Source: Nannochloropsis salina CCMP1776 (lineage: Eukaryota; Sar; Eustigmatophyceae; Eustigmatales; Monodopsidaceae). Taken from it: a DNA stretch of 64,000 nucleotides. The position numbers and the translations under genes are program-made. Of the stretch, positions 40,391 through 53,800 are shown piece by piece. The DNA lies in contig SDOX01000168.1 in NCBI GenBank assembly GCA_004565275.1, positions 1-64,000 of the forward strand. The letters are read 5' to 3'. Each line of letters opens with the position of its first letter. Position 1 is the stretch's first letter. Below the pieces are notes generated by a model that was not told the DNA's origin, made no database searches, and was given only the letters and a program-made list of their open reading frames with translations.

Positions 40391-41453
40391 CCTCGAAATG
40401 CTCTCTCTTCTGTGAAGAAAGGTTGGATGGAAGAGGAAAGGCGCGACGCTTCACGCCTGTGCTCGAGAGGGAAAAGGAGTAACATGGGAGGGAAGCAGGG
40501 AGGTAAGAGGCAGGCACAAGAGAACGGAAATTGAAGCCTTTCTTAGCGCTTTCAGAGAAAAAGAATGCACAGTCCGAAATATCTTGTCGTTGTCACTCCT
40601 TCCGGCTTGTATAAGTACGCTTTTCCAATTAAATCACAACAAAGCACGTAAAGTTCGAGGATGGCGCGCAATAAGAGGAAGGTAAGGCAAGCAAGTGAGT
40701 GTCGCTCTCTCTTTCGCCCGGACAAGGGGTCAAGACTAGCGTTTCACGCAAATATCTGAAGACTCCTTAAGTTTTTGACTCATTATAGCCTCGCGACAGG
40801 CTTGGCAACTAAAAGGGGGCAAGGGAACGTTGGGGTGTAGGCATTCGCCGCTTGTCGCTCAGGAACAAGCTGGTGCTTCTCTGTTCCTTCACATCCGCGG
40901 CGTTCAGCACCAAAACCGCTCGACGCGCGATTCAGTTACATGCTTTCCAGTTCTCTGAGCTTTAAATTTAAAGAGGTATGACAACATCATCGAGCAGTGG
41001 ACGAGGGAGCGTGATTTCATGTTTATTTGCGTCCAAACACGGCCTTCACCACTTCCCGCCTCGCCCCTGCCGCTTCCTTTTCTCGGCGAGGCCCGGCGTA
41101 GGGGAAAATAATCAAGAGAAAGACAACAACTAAAACTCTTTGGACGCCTTCGACGGTCAGTCCGACCTCAGGCAGTAATTTAGAGTGCTCATTGGTACAG
41201 AATATTGGATAAAAAATTCAATGTCTGTAGACGCGGCTGGCGCAGGGTGCAGTCTCACCCATCTCGAAGAACAAGAGGGGTTACTTCTTTTCTGTGCCTC
41301 AAGGGGCGGAGACCCTCATGACGGCAGCCGATATAGACCATTTTTCTCAGCCAACATCAACAAAGAACCCCTGGTAATTAGCTCACGCATCTTTCCTTTT
41401 TCGGGACTTCAATTTTTGTCCGTAAATTTATAAATATACCTCAGAGCGGAAAA
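40391..41453. promoter_or_regulatory. Divergent promoter region, SMC1 and RFC2
   Basis: 1.06 kb between the divergent ATGs of two S-phase chromosome genes, which may be co-regulated. A TATAAATATA stretch lies about 20 bp upstream of the RFC2 ATG, close for a TATA box. No open frame of note. Confidence 0.5.
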
Positions 41454-44339
41454 ATGGCTACAGCTGCTGCCGCCTCCTCAGGGACCGTTCCCAACGTGCA
41501 GGGGGAGAAAGACGCGCCTCCAGGTCTCTTGCCCTGGGTAGAAAAATATCGTCCAGTCACACTGAATGATGTGAGTGAGAGCTTGTATGTCGGAGGTGGA
41601 ATTCCTCTGCAGAGCTTTGGTTTCACCTGTGCCTCTCATGCCTCGCACGGCTTGACTGCCACAATACCAAGCATCATGGCATCGCCACGCGTGGACTTTC
41701 AGGGCCGCTATGTTGGGGATAAAAAGAAAATTTTGCATCGTATTTTTCCACGCATTTAATTGTGCCTCCATGGACACACGATACAAACGCTTTGGTCCTC
41801 TCCCTCGTCAGGTGGTAGGCAACACGGAAGCCATCGACCGCCTGAAGGTGGTGGCTCAAGACGGGAACATGCCTCACATGCTGCTCGCGGGCCCTCCGGT
41901 GCGTCTCGTAGCTACGATCACGACCTCCTCCCCTTCTTCTCATACCCTCTTGGCTTCCCTTTCTCCTCTCCAGGGCACTGGGAAAACCTCCTCCATCATG
42001 TGCCTGTCACGCGAGTTGCTGGGCGAGGAGCATTTGGGTGCGTCCTAATTGCTCTCCCTACCCTACTCTCGCCCTTGCAAGGTCTTCACGGCTGCCTTCC
42101 TCTTTTCTTTTGTCCTCCCACGGCCCATTCCCACAGGAGCGGCGGTGCTGGAGCTGAACGCCTCGGACGAGCGAGGCATCGACGTCATCCGTTCCCGGAT
42201 CAAGATGTTCGCGCAAAAAAAGGTGTGTGTTAGAATCAGGGTCAAAGTGGGCGGGGTTTCGCTCCTTCTTTCGCATCCCTTGGACCACTCTATTGAGGGG
42301 CACGCCCTTCCCTCTCCCTGCGAGACTCTGGACATCCATCCTTCCCTATCGTCCCCTCCCTCTCTCCCTCCCTCCCCCCCTCCATCCCTCCCTCTCGCCC
42401 TCAGGTCGTCCTCCCTCCCGGTAGACATAAGGTAGTGATCCTGGACGAGGCAGACTCCATGACAAGTGCCGCCCAGCAGGCGTTGCGGCGCACTATGGAG
42501 GTAGGAGAGAGGGGCCAGGGAAGGCAGCGGCGGAGGGAGGGATGAGAGGAAAGAGAAGGGTAGTGCCAGCGTTGAGGCGCGTGCCTGATTTTTTGGTGTC
42601 CTTAAAACCACCCTTTTCCTCCTGCGCTCCCTCCCTCCCTCCATCCCTCCGTACCTTCCTCCCCTAGATCTACTCGCATACGACCCGCTTTGCTCTCGCC
42701 TGCAACACCAGTAGCAAGATCATCGAGCCCATCCAGTCACGCTGCGCCATACTCCGCTTCTCCCGCTTGGCCGACGAGGTGTGTTCTCTCCCCCATGCTT
42801 CCCCTCCCCTCCTCCCTCTGCATCTTCCAAGATTCTCTCTCTGCCTGTCAGTTCAGCGCACGTGCCTTGCGTGGGAAGCGGGTCGACTCCGTTCCCTCCC
42901 GCTCATCGCCTGCTTTCCCTACCTCCCTCTCTCCTTTTGTCGCACAGGAAATCCTGGACCGCCTTCGCCAGATATGTGAGGCCGAGCACGTCGGCTTTTC
43001 CGATGATGGGCTTGAAGCAGGTGGGGAGGGAGGAAGGGAGAGAAGGACGAAGGGAGGGAGGGAGGGAGGGAGGGAGGGGAGAAGGGATTGCAAACCGAAG
43101 GGAGAGAGATGAGGCCGCCGGTCTGGGCTTTGTCCGAAAGCGAGCTAGCATCCTGGTCGAAGCAGCCCCTCTCCCTCCACTCGCTCAATCTTGTTTCGAT
43201 CTTTTCCTTCTTTTCCCCTTCCTCCCCTTCCTCCCCTTTCATCCAGTCATCTTCACGGCGGAGGGTGACATGCGCAATGCCATAAACAACCTGCAGAGCA
43301 CCTATAGCGGCTTCGGCTACGTCAACCAGGTGGGAAAGGAAGGAGTCAGGAGAAAAGGAGGATGCTCACAGGGCGGGGGACAGGAAAACCGCGGCCTCCA
43401 CCCCTTGATGCCTCAGGAAATTTCCGTGGTGATCCATGAAGCACTCCCTCCCCACTTCCTCCCTCCCACCTTCCCTCCCTCTCTCCCTTTTTCAATTTAT
43501 TTTTCAGGCGAACGTCTTCAAAGTGTGCGATCAGCCCCACCCGCTCCTCATGAAGGAGGTCCTCGACCTCTGTGCGGGCTCGGGAGACCTCAAGGCGGCG
43601 CAGGAGAAGTAGGAAGGGAGGGAGGGACCAAGGGGGAAGGGGAAAGAGGGAAGAAGGGAGAGCAAGGGAGAGATGAGGAGAAATGCTACAGGAGACGGTG
43701 GATTGCAAAAGCGGCTTGTGTTACATCCACGAGCTCCCTGGGCCCGCGTTCGTATCTTATATCCCCTTCTTCCCTCCGCCCCTCGCTCCTTCTCTCTCTG
43801 ACACAGGCTGTTGCGGGTATGGAACCTCGGCTACAGCGCGTCGGACATTATCGGGACGCTGTTTAAGGTGAGGTAGGAGAGCCGGAGCGAGCAAGAGTAG
43901 ACGCACGAATGCTCATTTTGCCTGGGCTGTAAATGCAGGTCTGTCGGAACCACGGGACGATGAACGAGGGCACCAAGCTTAATTTCATCCGGGTAGGTTG
44001 TCTTGGTTCACAATGCATCACGTGTCTTCCTTCGACTTGTGAAGATACATCTCCGCGCACAGAGGGCTCCTCTCCTCCCCCTCCCCTTCTCGTTTTTCCT
44101 CTCCTCCTCGCACTTTTGTCGATTGATCCCCCTTCCCGCCCTCTTTTCTCACGTGGCTTCCCTCCCCACCCGCATTCCACCTTTTTGGCTGGTTTCTGCA
44201 GGAGATCGGCATGGTCCACATGCGCATTGCGGAAGGTCTCAACTCTCGCACACAAATACTGGGCTTACTGGCCAAGCTCTGCGCCCTACAGCACAAGCAG
44301 CAGCAGCAGCATGGGAATGGAAAGGGGCAAAGCAATTGA
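41454..44339 (+). CDS. RFC2: Replication factor C subunit 2 (clamp loader AAA+ ATPase)
   Basis: Twelve exons: 41454-41570, 41812-41898, 41974-42037, 42137-42222, 42405-42500, 42668-42778, 42948-43020, 43247-43329, 43508-43608, 43807-43867, 43939-43992, 44202-44339. The product is 356 residues, the family length. It loads the PCNA clamp as part of the RFC1-5 pentamer. Motifs: RFC box [11 protein letters not shown] (about 26-34), Walker A AGPPGTGKT (65-73, split by an intron between PP and G), [13 protein letters not shown], Walker B VVILDEAD (128-135) and the SRC arginine-finger motif (174-176). [20 protein letters not shown] and [19 protein letters not shown] match the RFC2 (yeast Rfc4) branch. 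The C-terminus ends in a Gln-rich tail. Most introns carry TCCC tracts before the acceptor. Confidence 0.95.
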
Positions 44340-44896
44340 GAAGAGGACGTGGGTCATGAAACGACTGGGGGACAGCGTATGGAAGGGCCGGGATGCCGGC
44401 GAAAGAATGCTCTCAACAAATGACAAAATACCCGACGCGCTTGGGTGCCGCGGTCGTGAGTGCGCACACATGATTGTCTCCCTTCCTTCCAGTGCTTTAA
44501 TTTTCTTTTCATCCTATCAATTCATCGTCGTCCTCGTCCTCCTCATCCTGTCCGCCACCCTCCCTTCCTTTCTCATCGTTCCCTGCTCGCGATCGTGGTC
44601 GATGGTAAGGAATACGGTTCGTCTTCCGTATCCCGTCCTCGGCAACCCAGGCCTACAGAGTGGGAGAGGCAAGGGAGGTGGGAAAAGGAGAACGTGAGGG
44701 ACACGAAACGCCCATAAATGCACCATGGGTGCTCCGCCAGGACGCACATCCCCACAGGAGCAGCCTGCTTCGGATGCGATAAATGGTTCCCTGACTCCAT
44801 TTTAATTCGTTCTATCTACCTCGTCCCTTCGACTTTCTCTCTCCTGATCTGGTGGTCTCGATGATCTCCAGCATTCCTCCCCCCCCCCTTCCCCTG
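44340..44896. other. Convergent 3' spacer RFC2 / DEG protease
   Basis: 557 bp. No gene is called. A further short 3' exon of the protease could lie here if the GTCAGA after its codon CAG is used as a donor, but none was convincing. Confidence 0.4.
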
Positions 44897-47800
44897 TCAT
44901 GCCCTTTTTCTGACCTGATACGCCGGAAGCACGATCTTTCGTTGCTCTGCATCTGCCAATTCAAAATCCAGCCACTCCGCGTCCCCCTGCTCGGGGCGAG
45001 CGCCTTGAATGAGCTCCTACGGATCAAAGGGGGAGGGGAGGAGTCAGAAATGCAGCAGAGAGCAGGAGAGATACCCTTCGCTTAAAGTGATCGATGGCCT
45101 TATGAGCGATAGAATCTGGCAGAGGGGAATGGAAGGCGTGGGAGGAAACGACGACAGGATAGACGGACAAGGAACAAATTCTAGGGACGACAGGAGGGAG
45201 TCACCCCACGACATAAGTAAAGCCTGGTAAAACCCAAAAAGACATGATTTTAAATTGGAGTCAGAGTAGGTGAATTGCCAGGTTGGCCTAGGCCTCGCCA
45301 TCCAATGTGCTAGCACGCTCGAGAGCAACAAGAAAGCGGCTCGCCTCGCTCCCATCCCTTTTACTCGTTCCCGGCCTTGCTTTACCTCTAAATGCGCTAG
45401 ATTCCTCACCGGCACGCCATTGAATTTAAGGAGACGAGCCAACCGCTCCTGGTAGCCCTCGTTTATCTCTGCGGGAGGAATGTTTGGGAAATGAAGCGAA
45501 AGGGAGGCATGCGAGACGAGCACTCGGTGGGCTGGATCCCTGAGGCCCTCTGAGAGGCGGGAAAAGCCGCCGAATAAGGAGGGTATAGATACTTATCGTC
45601 ACTCACTAAGAGTGAAAATGGAAATGAGAAAAAATCTGTTGAAAAGGAGGAAGAAACATAGAATTACCGTGCGGATAGATACGCCAGAGCAGGACGTATT
45701 CCTCCTCTGGGTGCTCGCGAGGCTCGGCTTTGAAGAGGAGCTGGGTCTCGACGGGAGCTTGATTTATGCTGAGAGGGAAGAAAAATGAAAGAAAAATGAA
45801 GGCAGGTATGGGAGAAAGAGAGGAATGGGAAGGGGAAGACTGAGGGAGGGAAAAGTTTTGCCAGTTTCAGACGAGGCGCTCGAGCCTCTCTCACGTGCAC
45901 TCGATCTCTTTGCTCCCTCTACATCCATGTGGCCACCACCTCCATTCAAAAGGCTAAACAAAACCAAAATCCACGTGTATGCTTCTCCTGTTCCCCAATC
46001 CCTGTATCTTCTTATCCCAGTAATCTAGCGCTTTTTCTCCTCTACACTCCGCCCTCTGCATCCAATGGCCCTGGCTTATCCCAGCGTCCCTGCTCCATCC
46101 CTCCCCCTTTCCCTGCGTACCGTGCTTGATGCGCCACCACCTTCGCTTGGGAGGCAGGAAGAAAGAGGAGCCCTCCCACAAGGATGTAGCTGCGGGGAGG
46201 GGTCACGGAGGCGGAGGAGATCGGAACGACAGGAGGGACGCGTTTGGTGGGGCCCTGACAAAGAAGAGGGAGGAAGGGGGATAAAAAGGGAAGAGAGAAA
46301 AATTTGGAGATGTTCGCGCCAATGGTTTTCAAAAAAAAGAAAGTTAAATGCCCCCGTTGGCCTTCCACCTCTGTGGGAGGGTCGTCTACGGTCGTCCACT
46401 CCCCTCCTCTCGTCCCGCCCTCCTAAAGCATACCTTGAGCTGCACGACGCGTCCCTCTCTCAACACCTTAGCCGTCAGCTCCTGACCGTCCTCCTTCAGG
46501 TCCCAGAGGCCCCGAAGGTCCACCTGGGCGGGAGGGAGGGAGGGAGGAAGGAGGGGAGGGAGGGAGCGAGGGAGGGGAAAGTGGAGGGAAATTGAGGTGA
46601 CGCGAGGAGAAAAGAGAGGAGCGAGTGGGAGGGGTCGCGGACCTGGATGCGATCTGGAGGAAGCGAGATGACGCCTTGGTCGTCCACAGCCAGGCCTAGG
46701 GGATGATCGGAGGAAGGGGGGGTGAGGACAGTAGGTAGGGCGGGTGAAGGAGGTGAAGAAAGGGAGGAGGGAGGGGCGGAAGGAGAGGAGGGAGGGAATC
46801 AGGGACGGAGGGCAATAGAAGGGGGGAGCCTAATTACCCTTACCGTCCACCTCCATGAGGATGTCGCCCGGTCGGAGCGGAAGGCCAGCCTTCCCCAGCC
46901 AAGGAGCAACCTGAGGGGTGGGAGGCGAGGAAGGGAGGGGTGAAAGGAGAGGAGGGGAGGGGTGAGAGAAGATTAAGGGAGAAGTGGGAAGCAGAAGGAA
47001 GGGAAATAAACGCAGGCTTGGGAAAGCGAGAACCAGGAACCGCGACACTCCCGGTATGGGTAAGAGCGGAGGGGCATTGGCAGGGGGCCAGACGGTTGTC
47101 GAGAGGAGGCAGGGAGGGGACAGAGGAGAAGAGGGCACGGAGTGTAGCGGGAAACCGAGGCAGAAAACGGCAGATGCAACTTGAGCTGCAGAGAAGGAGA
47201 GAGAGAATACAGATAGAGAAAGGAGGGGGTAGGGACGGGAAGGTGGGAAGAAACTTGCCTCTGTAATTAGCACCCCAGAAGAGGCGACACCCATCCCTAG
47301 GCTCTCCCGGAGGTAGGGGTTAAGGAGTCTCTGGAATTTGAAGGAAGGAGAGGACCCGCCCACGAACTAAAGGGGAAGTAAGGAGGGAGGGAGGGAGGGA
47401 GGGAGGGAGGGAGGGAGGGAGAGGGATGAGAAGGGGCCGAAGGAGGCAATCAGTGAGGGCCTGGAGGAAAGAGGGAAACGGCAGATGGAAGGAAGCCTTG
47501 CCATCTAGCATAGAGGTCGGAATAAAGGGAAAGCGCGGGTAGCACGGGAAAAAAAGGAGAGGAGGCAGGCGTCCAATACCTGTCCGTGGGCTTCGTATTG
47601 CCGGATCATTTTCTGGATGAGGTGGGCTGGCACTGTGTGGAGAGGACGGAGTGAGGAGCGTGGGGGATGAAAGGCGGCGGGATGAGATGAGGATCGAGCA
47701 ATGAATGCCCACGTAGGTTCTGAGGAAGGTAAGAAGGAGGAAAGAGGCGAAGCAAGGACAAGTCGATCGACGCCAGCGCTGCTTAAAGAAAAAAAGAGAG

Positions 47801-50109
47801 TGAAAGAGGGAGGGAAGGAAGCGACGAGAATCCAGGGGCTACGGTACCAGTGTGAAGGATCGCCCTGTCTGGCTGCCCGGCGCTGAGCATTCCAACCACG
47901 CTCCAGCCTGTAATTCCAAGAATATACAAAGATTTACCATCTCCTCGACTACTTGAGATCGGCAAACGGCGTCGCCACTGGCATGCGCAAGCAGCTACGT
48001 TGGGGAGGGAGGTCGGGCGGAACAGAAAGGAGGGAAGGGAGGGAGGGAGGGAGGGAGGGAGGGAGGGAGGGAGGGAGGGAGGACGTACCCAGTCCCTTGG
48101 TCTGGGCGAAGACAGGACCCCCGCTACAGCCAAAGGGCATGGCGGGCCCGTCCCTTCCCCCCCACCCGCTGTGGCCGTTCCGATCTTATAAAGGAGGGAA
48201 CAGGGAACGAGGAGGGGGGGGGAAGGACGATGAGGCGAGAGGGAAAGCGAAAAGGCGCGCACTCGCCCAGCGGGGAGGACCAGGATACACGCCGCACGCC
48301 GGGTTTAAACAAGGAAAGAGAGACAAAGAGAGGGACGAAAGAGATCCTGGGGACTCACAGAGGTTCAGGTTCAAGCAGGAGGGCCCCAGGGCGTAGTCTT
48401 GGACCATCCACTCGTCCGTGGTGAGGGACTTGTTGTAGAAGCCCGCCACCGTCACGAAAGAGTCGGATCGGCAGGTGACCTGTGCGTTCAAGGGGGCGGC
48501 CTGGGAGGGGCGAGAAGAGGGTGGGAGGGAGGCATCAGGAGGGCGGAGGGAGGCGGGCGAAGTCGGGAAAGAGGGGCCGAAGCCGCTGAAGGGCAGAGAG
48601 CGTCGAACGAGACAGCGGGGAGAGAGCAAAGTGGGAGGGGAGGAGCCTCGGGATGCAGCATGGCCAAGGAAGGAGGATGAGGGGAGGATGAGGGAACGCA
48701 CCTCCACGCCGCTCCAGAAGGCGTCCTCGTCGACCGTGAGGAGCGCTAGGTCCCAGTCCTCCGCCCGGCAGAGGACGCGGGCGCGGTAGCCTTCCCCCTC
48801 GGCCAATCCGGCTCGAGAGGCCTGTGGGACGGGGGAAGGGAGGTCGGGGGGAAAGGAGGGGAAAGAAAGAGGAGAGGAAGGATTGTTCATTGGTCGAGGC
48901 AGGGAGGACTGAGGGAGGGGGAAGGGAGTGAAGAGCGGCCCGGGCGTGGCAATGAGGAGAAGAAGCGGGAGAAGAAGGGAACATGATCTCACAAGTGAGG
49001 GAAAGGAGGTACAAAGGCCATGGAGCATTCTAGATGAGAGCAAGGAGGGTAGGACCGCTAAAGACATAGTCGAGGCCGAAGACGAGGAGGAAGGGACAGG
49101 GAGGGAACAAGGAGGAGGTAGAGGAGGGTGCACGCAAAGCCGGGAGTGATGAAAAGGGAGGGGCAGGGCGAGGGAAGAACTACGTACCGTGATCCGGAAA
49201 TGAGAGGCCAGGACGTGGTCAGCGGTGACGACGTACCGCCTGGATGGAGAGGAGGGAGGGAGGGAGGGAGGGGTGGAAGGGGGGGGGGGGAGGGAGTGAG
49301 GACGCCGGGACCCTGGGGTCCACACACGGTACTCAGCCAATGCGGGCTCCCCCCCGCCCTGCTCCTCCCCTTTCCATCTCTCCTCCTCTGCCTCTCCTCC
49401 CTGCCCCCTTCCCGCCCAGTCCGCCTGCCTCTCTCACTTGTCCAGGTCGGCAATGAAAGCGGTGGACGAGGGCCTGGAAAAACCCACGGGGTAGCGACGC
49501 CAGGGCTCGGTCTCATTCCACACCTCGCGCGCCGTCTGATCATGGGATTTGGCATGGGTGCATCAGCGTGAAAATATTTTGCTGGAAATCAGAGAAGCCA
49601 GGACAGGGCTTTGTCGTCCCCCTCCTTGTTCCCCTTTCTCGACTTACAGAGAGTCGGACGACGCTCGTGTTGGAGATAGGAAGGCTCCATGGCCCAGAAT
49701 GGAGGCCGATGGTGGCTTTGAGCAGTTCGAGGATGGATAGGTGAGAGGAGGAGGAGGAGGTGGGGGAGGAAGAGGGGGAAGTTCGTAGCCTGGTCGACGG
49801 AAAATTGGGATTGAAAGGCGCCCGACATCCGAATGGTCGTAAAGCCTAGAATTTGTTAAATTTGTGATTTTGGAACTATTAGTGGTCACACGTGAAGGTC
49901 TTACATTGCGAGAAAGTGAAGTATATCGCCTTTCTTTGACAAACCTCTTTCGCTTCCTGGCTGGGGCAGCTCCATGGCCGCTTGCACAGGGTCGAAACCA
50001 TAAACCCACCCACGTCCTTAATAACGGCGAGCCCTAGCACAAAAAGGAAGAGGAATATTTCCTGCAGCGGGCATCTCTCATTCCTCTTTCTCCTTCTTCT
50101 TGCGTCCAT
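44897..50109 (-). CDS. DEG9-like trypsin-type serine protease with PDZ domain
   Basis: Seventeen exons: 49945-50109, 49648-49845, 49438-49535, 49188-49239, 48702-48821, 48359-48500, 48089-48184, 47848-47907, 47580-47632, 47259-47330, 46844-46910, 46643-46695, 46434-46523, 46121-46254, 45668-45768, 45386-45468, 44897-45016. The product is 567 residues. An N-terminal signal anchor (LQEIFLFLFVLGLAVI, about 15-30) and a Ser/Pro-rich stretch precede the protease domain. The catalytic triad looks intact: His162 (VVTADHVL), Asp195 (DWDLALLTV) and Ser279 (PFGCSGGPVF). A PDZ domain follows (LGMGVASSGVLITE, GLPLRPGDILMEVDG), then a C-terminal domain matching plant DEG9 (EINEGYQERLARLLKFNGVP, VRNLAHLE). 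Acceptor AAG before exon 7 is unusual and is the weakest junction. Exon 10 uses a GC donor (GAG|GCAAGT). A 5'UTR intron acceptor TTTGCAG lies just upstream of the ATG. Probably protein quality control in an endomembrane or organelle. Confidence 0.88.
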
Positions 50110-50867
50110 GCTGAGCAAACCTGCAAATAGGAGGAACGTCAAATGAGACTAGACTCAGCAAGGTAGCTGCTGCCTTGCGCAAGCGACAACGAAACGAGTA
50201 TCACATCCCCAAATAATCATCTGACCAGGAGTGTCCAGAGGAAAATTATACCGATCTGACAAGGTGGTGGGATGGGACGCCTTTTTTGTGGTCTGGGCGG
50301 GTCGTGTATTTTGTGTGGGAGGGAGCAGGAGGACATGGTAGAGGTCTGATACCTCGCTAACAGGAATCAGGCGAGCGATGCGGTCGACGTTTTGACTGCA
50401 AAAAGGGACAAAGAAAAGCCAGCAAAGTGCTGGATGCGCTGTCGAGAGGATTGCGAGCGCGAGATTACGTGGATGACAAGGTAGTGAAGGTCACATAACC
50501 TTGGGGGCCATCTTTCTTCGCGCAGCGCTCAACCCTTTTCCTTGTCGTGCTCGTACTTGCTTGCTATGTATGAGCAAAAAATTCGTGAGATAGAACTTTA
50601 CTAGCGTCGCTTCATTCCTCTGTCTGCTTGGAGGCAAATGTTATCAACATGGCCCCGCTATTGTCCTATGCTGGCTGGCCGTCGGACTCATTTGTACATA
50701 CAAGGATTGAGAACGCCTTCGGTCGTGTGCTTGTCCGTGCGGACACGCACGAGCAAGTCATCCCCCCCTTGTCCCGGCCTGCCCCCGTGTTTCTCAGCCA
50801 CGTCCCACATCTTGACCCCATGCTCATCCCTTTCATTGTACAGAGAGACGTCGGTTTGTCAATAGCC
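50110..50867. promoter_or_regulatory. Divergent promoter region, DEG protease and SUN gene
   Basis: Contains upstream sequences of both genes and probably a 5'UTR intron of each. ATTGTACAG at 50835-50843, 24 bp before the chosen SUN-gene ATG, is a good acceptor. An upstream ATG at 50649 in the same frame would add 73 residues if no intron is present. Confidence 0.45.
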
Positions 50868-53800
50868 ATGGTAAGCAAACGGAGGCGGCGACAGACCGTT
50901 GGCCCATCCACGCTTGTGGGCAACGCAGGAGAGCCTGAGGGAGGAAAAGAAAACTCAACTTCAGCACGGAGACGCCCCGGGAACCACCGACGGGCCTCAA
51001 CGGGGACAGTGATGAGCAAAAGCACGGCTGGTAAAAGACGGGGCGGCAAGAAGGCAGGGGAAGTGATGAGGCCGGAAAGTGAGGAGGAGGGTGAACGCGT
51101 ATTGAAGAAACGCCGCGGGAGCGATGAGCTTGACTCTCGTGGTGGAGAGAATGCGCTCGCAAAGGACGACAAGGAGGGCCGACACATGCGAAAGCGGGGT
51201 CGAGGCAGTGGCGCGGAGGAGGCCGGGGAGGGTGGCGTGGGCCTGACGGGGGGGGGGGAGCGTCCAAGAAGAAACGAAGCGGCCGGCAGGAAATCGCTGC
51301 CGCGCCTTCGGAACTCAAGGACGGGATGGCCGCTGTCAAATCGCGTAGGAGTGGGGAAACAGAGGCACCATCTCCGGGGCTATCTTCTGCGCTTGGAGGC
51401 CCCGCGGGCGGGAAGGCCGTGAAGAGACGCGTGGAGGAGGTGTCGCTGGAGAAGGAGGAGGAGGAGGAGGAGGAAGAAGTTGCGGACGAGGGACAGGATC
51501 GGTTGGCAAGTGCAAATCCTTTCCTTGAGAGACCAAGCTTCCCAGGACCCGATCCCACAGAGGGGGTAGGGAGGGAGGGAGGGAGGGAAGGAGGGAAGGA
51601 GAAAGGGCGGGGTAGCGGATGGTTCTCGTCGTCGTCCTTTCCTTCCCCCTCCTTGGTGCTGCGGGGGGTGCGACGGTCATCCTTCTCCCTGTCCATGACG
51701 GGGACAGGGCCTGAGGACGGGCTCACGCCAGCCCGGGCGCGAGCGGCCAAAGAAGCCATGCTCCTCCGCCAGCGGGCGGAGGACGAGGAGGAGCTTGCTG
51801 GGTTCTCGGACCTGGACGAGGAGGTGAGAGCCCAGAGGTCCCGGCCCGGCGTTTTCCTCCGTCCCGTGCTTTCCTGCGTTCCTTTCGGCTCCTCATTATA
51901 CCGTCCCGTTGCCGGCGTGGCGTGGCCCTGGCATCAAGACATGCCTCCTCTCTCTCTCTCTCTACATGTATATATATATACATATGTTAACATTTCGTCT
52001 CCCCGCGAATTGACACCTCTTCGCACACTTACTCCTGCACTCCTCCCCCTCTCCCCAACGCCCCCCCCCCTTCCGTCCCTCCCCTCGTCCTCCTCCCCCC
52101 AGGACAAACGCATCATCCTCCATGCCCGGGCCCGAGACCGACGTTCGCGCCTTTTCCTCAGGGAATCCCTCGCCCCTTACTCCAAGGAAGGGAACGGGCG
52201 CTCCCTTCTAGGCTTGGGGAGCCTCCTCCTTTTCCTCCTCCTCGTCTTTCTGTGGACGTCGGGGCGGCGCTCAAGCGTGGGGGAGGGGATGGGAGGAAGG
52301 GAGGGAGGAAGGGAGGGAGGGAGGGAGGCCAGGAAGGTCAAGGAGTGGGTGCAGGGACTAGTGGAGAAGGAGTGGACGAAAAGAATGATGATGGACGAGG
52401 AAGGGAAGGAGGAGGGCAGGACCGGGGGAAGGTCGTTGGAGGTCATGGCGGAGGCGGCGAGGGAGGGCGTGATGGAGGTGGTGAGGGCCTGGCAGCTCGC
52501 GCACGAGGACTACCCGAGGAGCAAGGAGATGCTCGCGTGGGAGGCGGAGAGGGAGGAGGGGCGGAGGAGGAGGAAGGAGGAGGAAGGGCGGATCCGGGAG
52601 GAGGCCCGAGCCATGATGGACGAGCTCCAGCAGATGGAGGTGAGGGAGGGAGGGAGGGAGGGAGGGAGGGATTACGGCAGTGGTTTGGCAGCTGGCGCGG
52701 GGGACTCCTGAATCATAAATATTCCGTTTCTGACCTGCACCACAATGCCTCCCTCCCTCCTTCCCTCCTCCCTCCTTTCCTCCCTCCTTCCTTCCCTCCT
52801 TCCCTCTTCCCTCTTCCCTCCCTCCCTTTCCCAGGCGCAACACGGCGTCCTCCAAACTAAGCGACGGTCTCTGGAAAGAACGTTGGAAGACGCGCTCCCT
52901 CGCTGGCACCAAGTGCAACGACAGACGAGCAGCATGCTCTTCCCGGGAGGGTGGGAGGGAGGGAAGGAGGGAGGGAAGGAGGGAGGGAAGGAGGAAGGAA
53001 AGGAGGGAGGGAAAGGCGACAACCAGGAGGGAGTAGGTGAGGGTGCAGACGACGGTGGCCACGGCCCCGACGACAGTAGTGTGTGTGAAAATGCGACGGC
53101 CAAAAGGAGCGTGGAGGGAGGGACCTCGGCCGCTGCCTTACTCGATCGCCTGGAACGGCAGCAGGAGGCACAAGCCTCCCTGTTGGCGCGGGTGGCGGGG
53201 CTGGGGGAGGGAGGGAGGGAGGGAGGGAGGGAGGGGTGGACGCTGCGACTCGGGGAAGTCCGGGAGAAGGAAAAGTGGGCGGAGGGCGAGAAAACGGTCA
53301 TGGAGGAGGTGGTGGTGGCGTTGACACGCCTGATGGCGGAGGCCGAGAAGGAGGGAGGGAGGGAGGGAGGGGAGGAAGGGGGGGAGGAGCGTGGGGGAGG
53401 GCGGAGCCGGGGTGTGCGGGGCAGACGGAGGCTTCGGGGTTAGGGAAGGGTTGGCGCGGGCGAAGGAAGAGGCGGCTCATATCTTGGAGGAGGCTCAGAC
53501 GGTGATGGAAAGCCTGCGGCGCGTGGGCACGGCAATGGAGGGGTTCCGGGAGGAGAGAGGGCAGCACCGGCAGTCGGGAGAGACGGAGGTCTCTCGGGAT
53601 GGGCCGCACGATCCGGAGCACCAGAACCACCACCACCGTCTGCGGGCGGGGGGAGGGGGGGGGGAGGGGAGAAGGTGCGAGGGGAGAGAGAAGCCGTGGG
53701 GAAGCATTCGATCCTCCGACATCCCCCTGTGGAAGGTCTTTCACCGGACTGGGGTCCCTCGGACCCTTCGCCCCTGCCTCTGGAGGCCAACGCCACGGCT

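Noticed and set aside
42781-43866. 361-codon plus-strand frame in RFC2
   Set aside because: A read-through of GGGA introns out of frame with the RFC2 exons.
48186-49340. 384-codon minus-strand frame in the DEG gene
   Set aside because: It contains exons 5 and 6 in frame, but the rest is intron translation. The spliced model is preferred.
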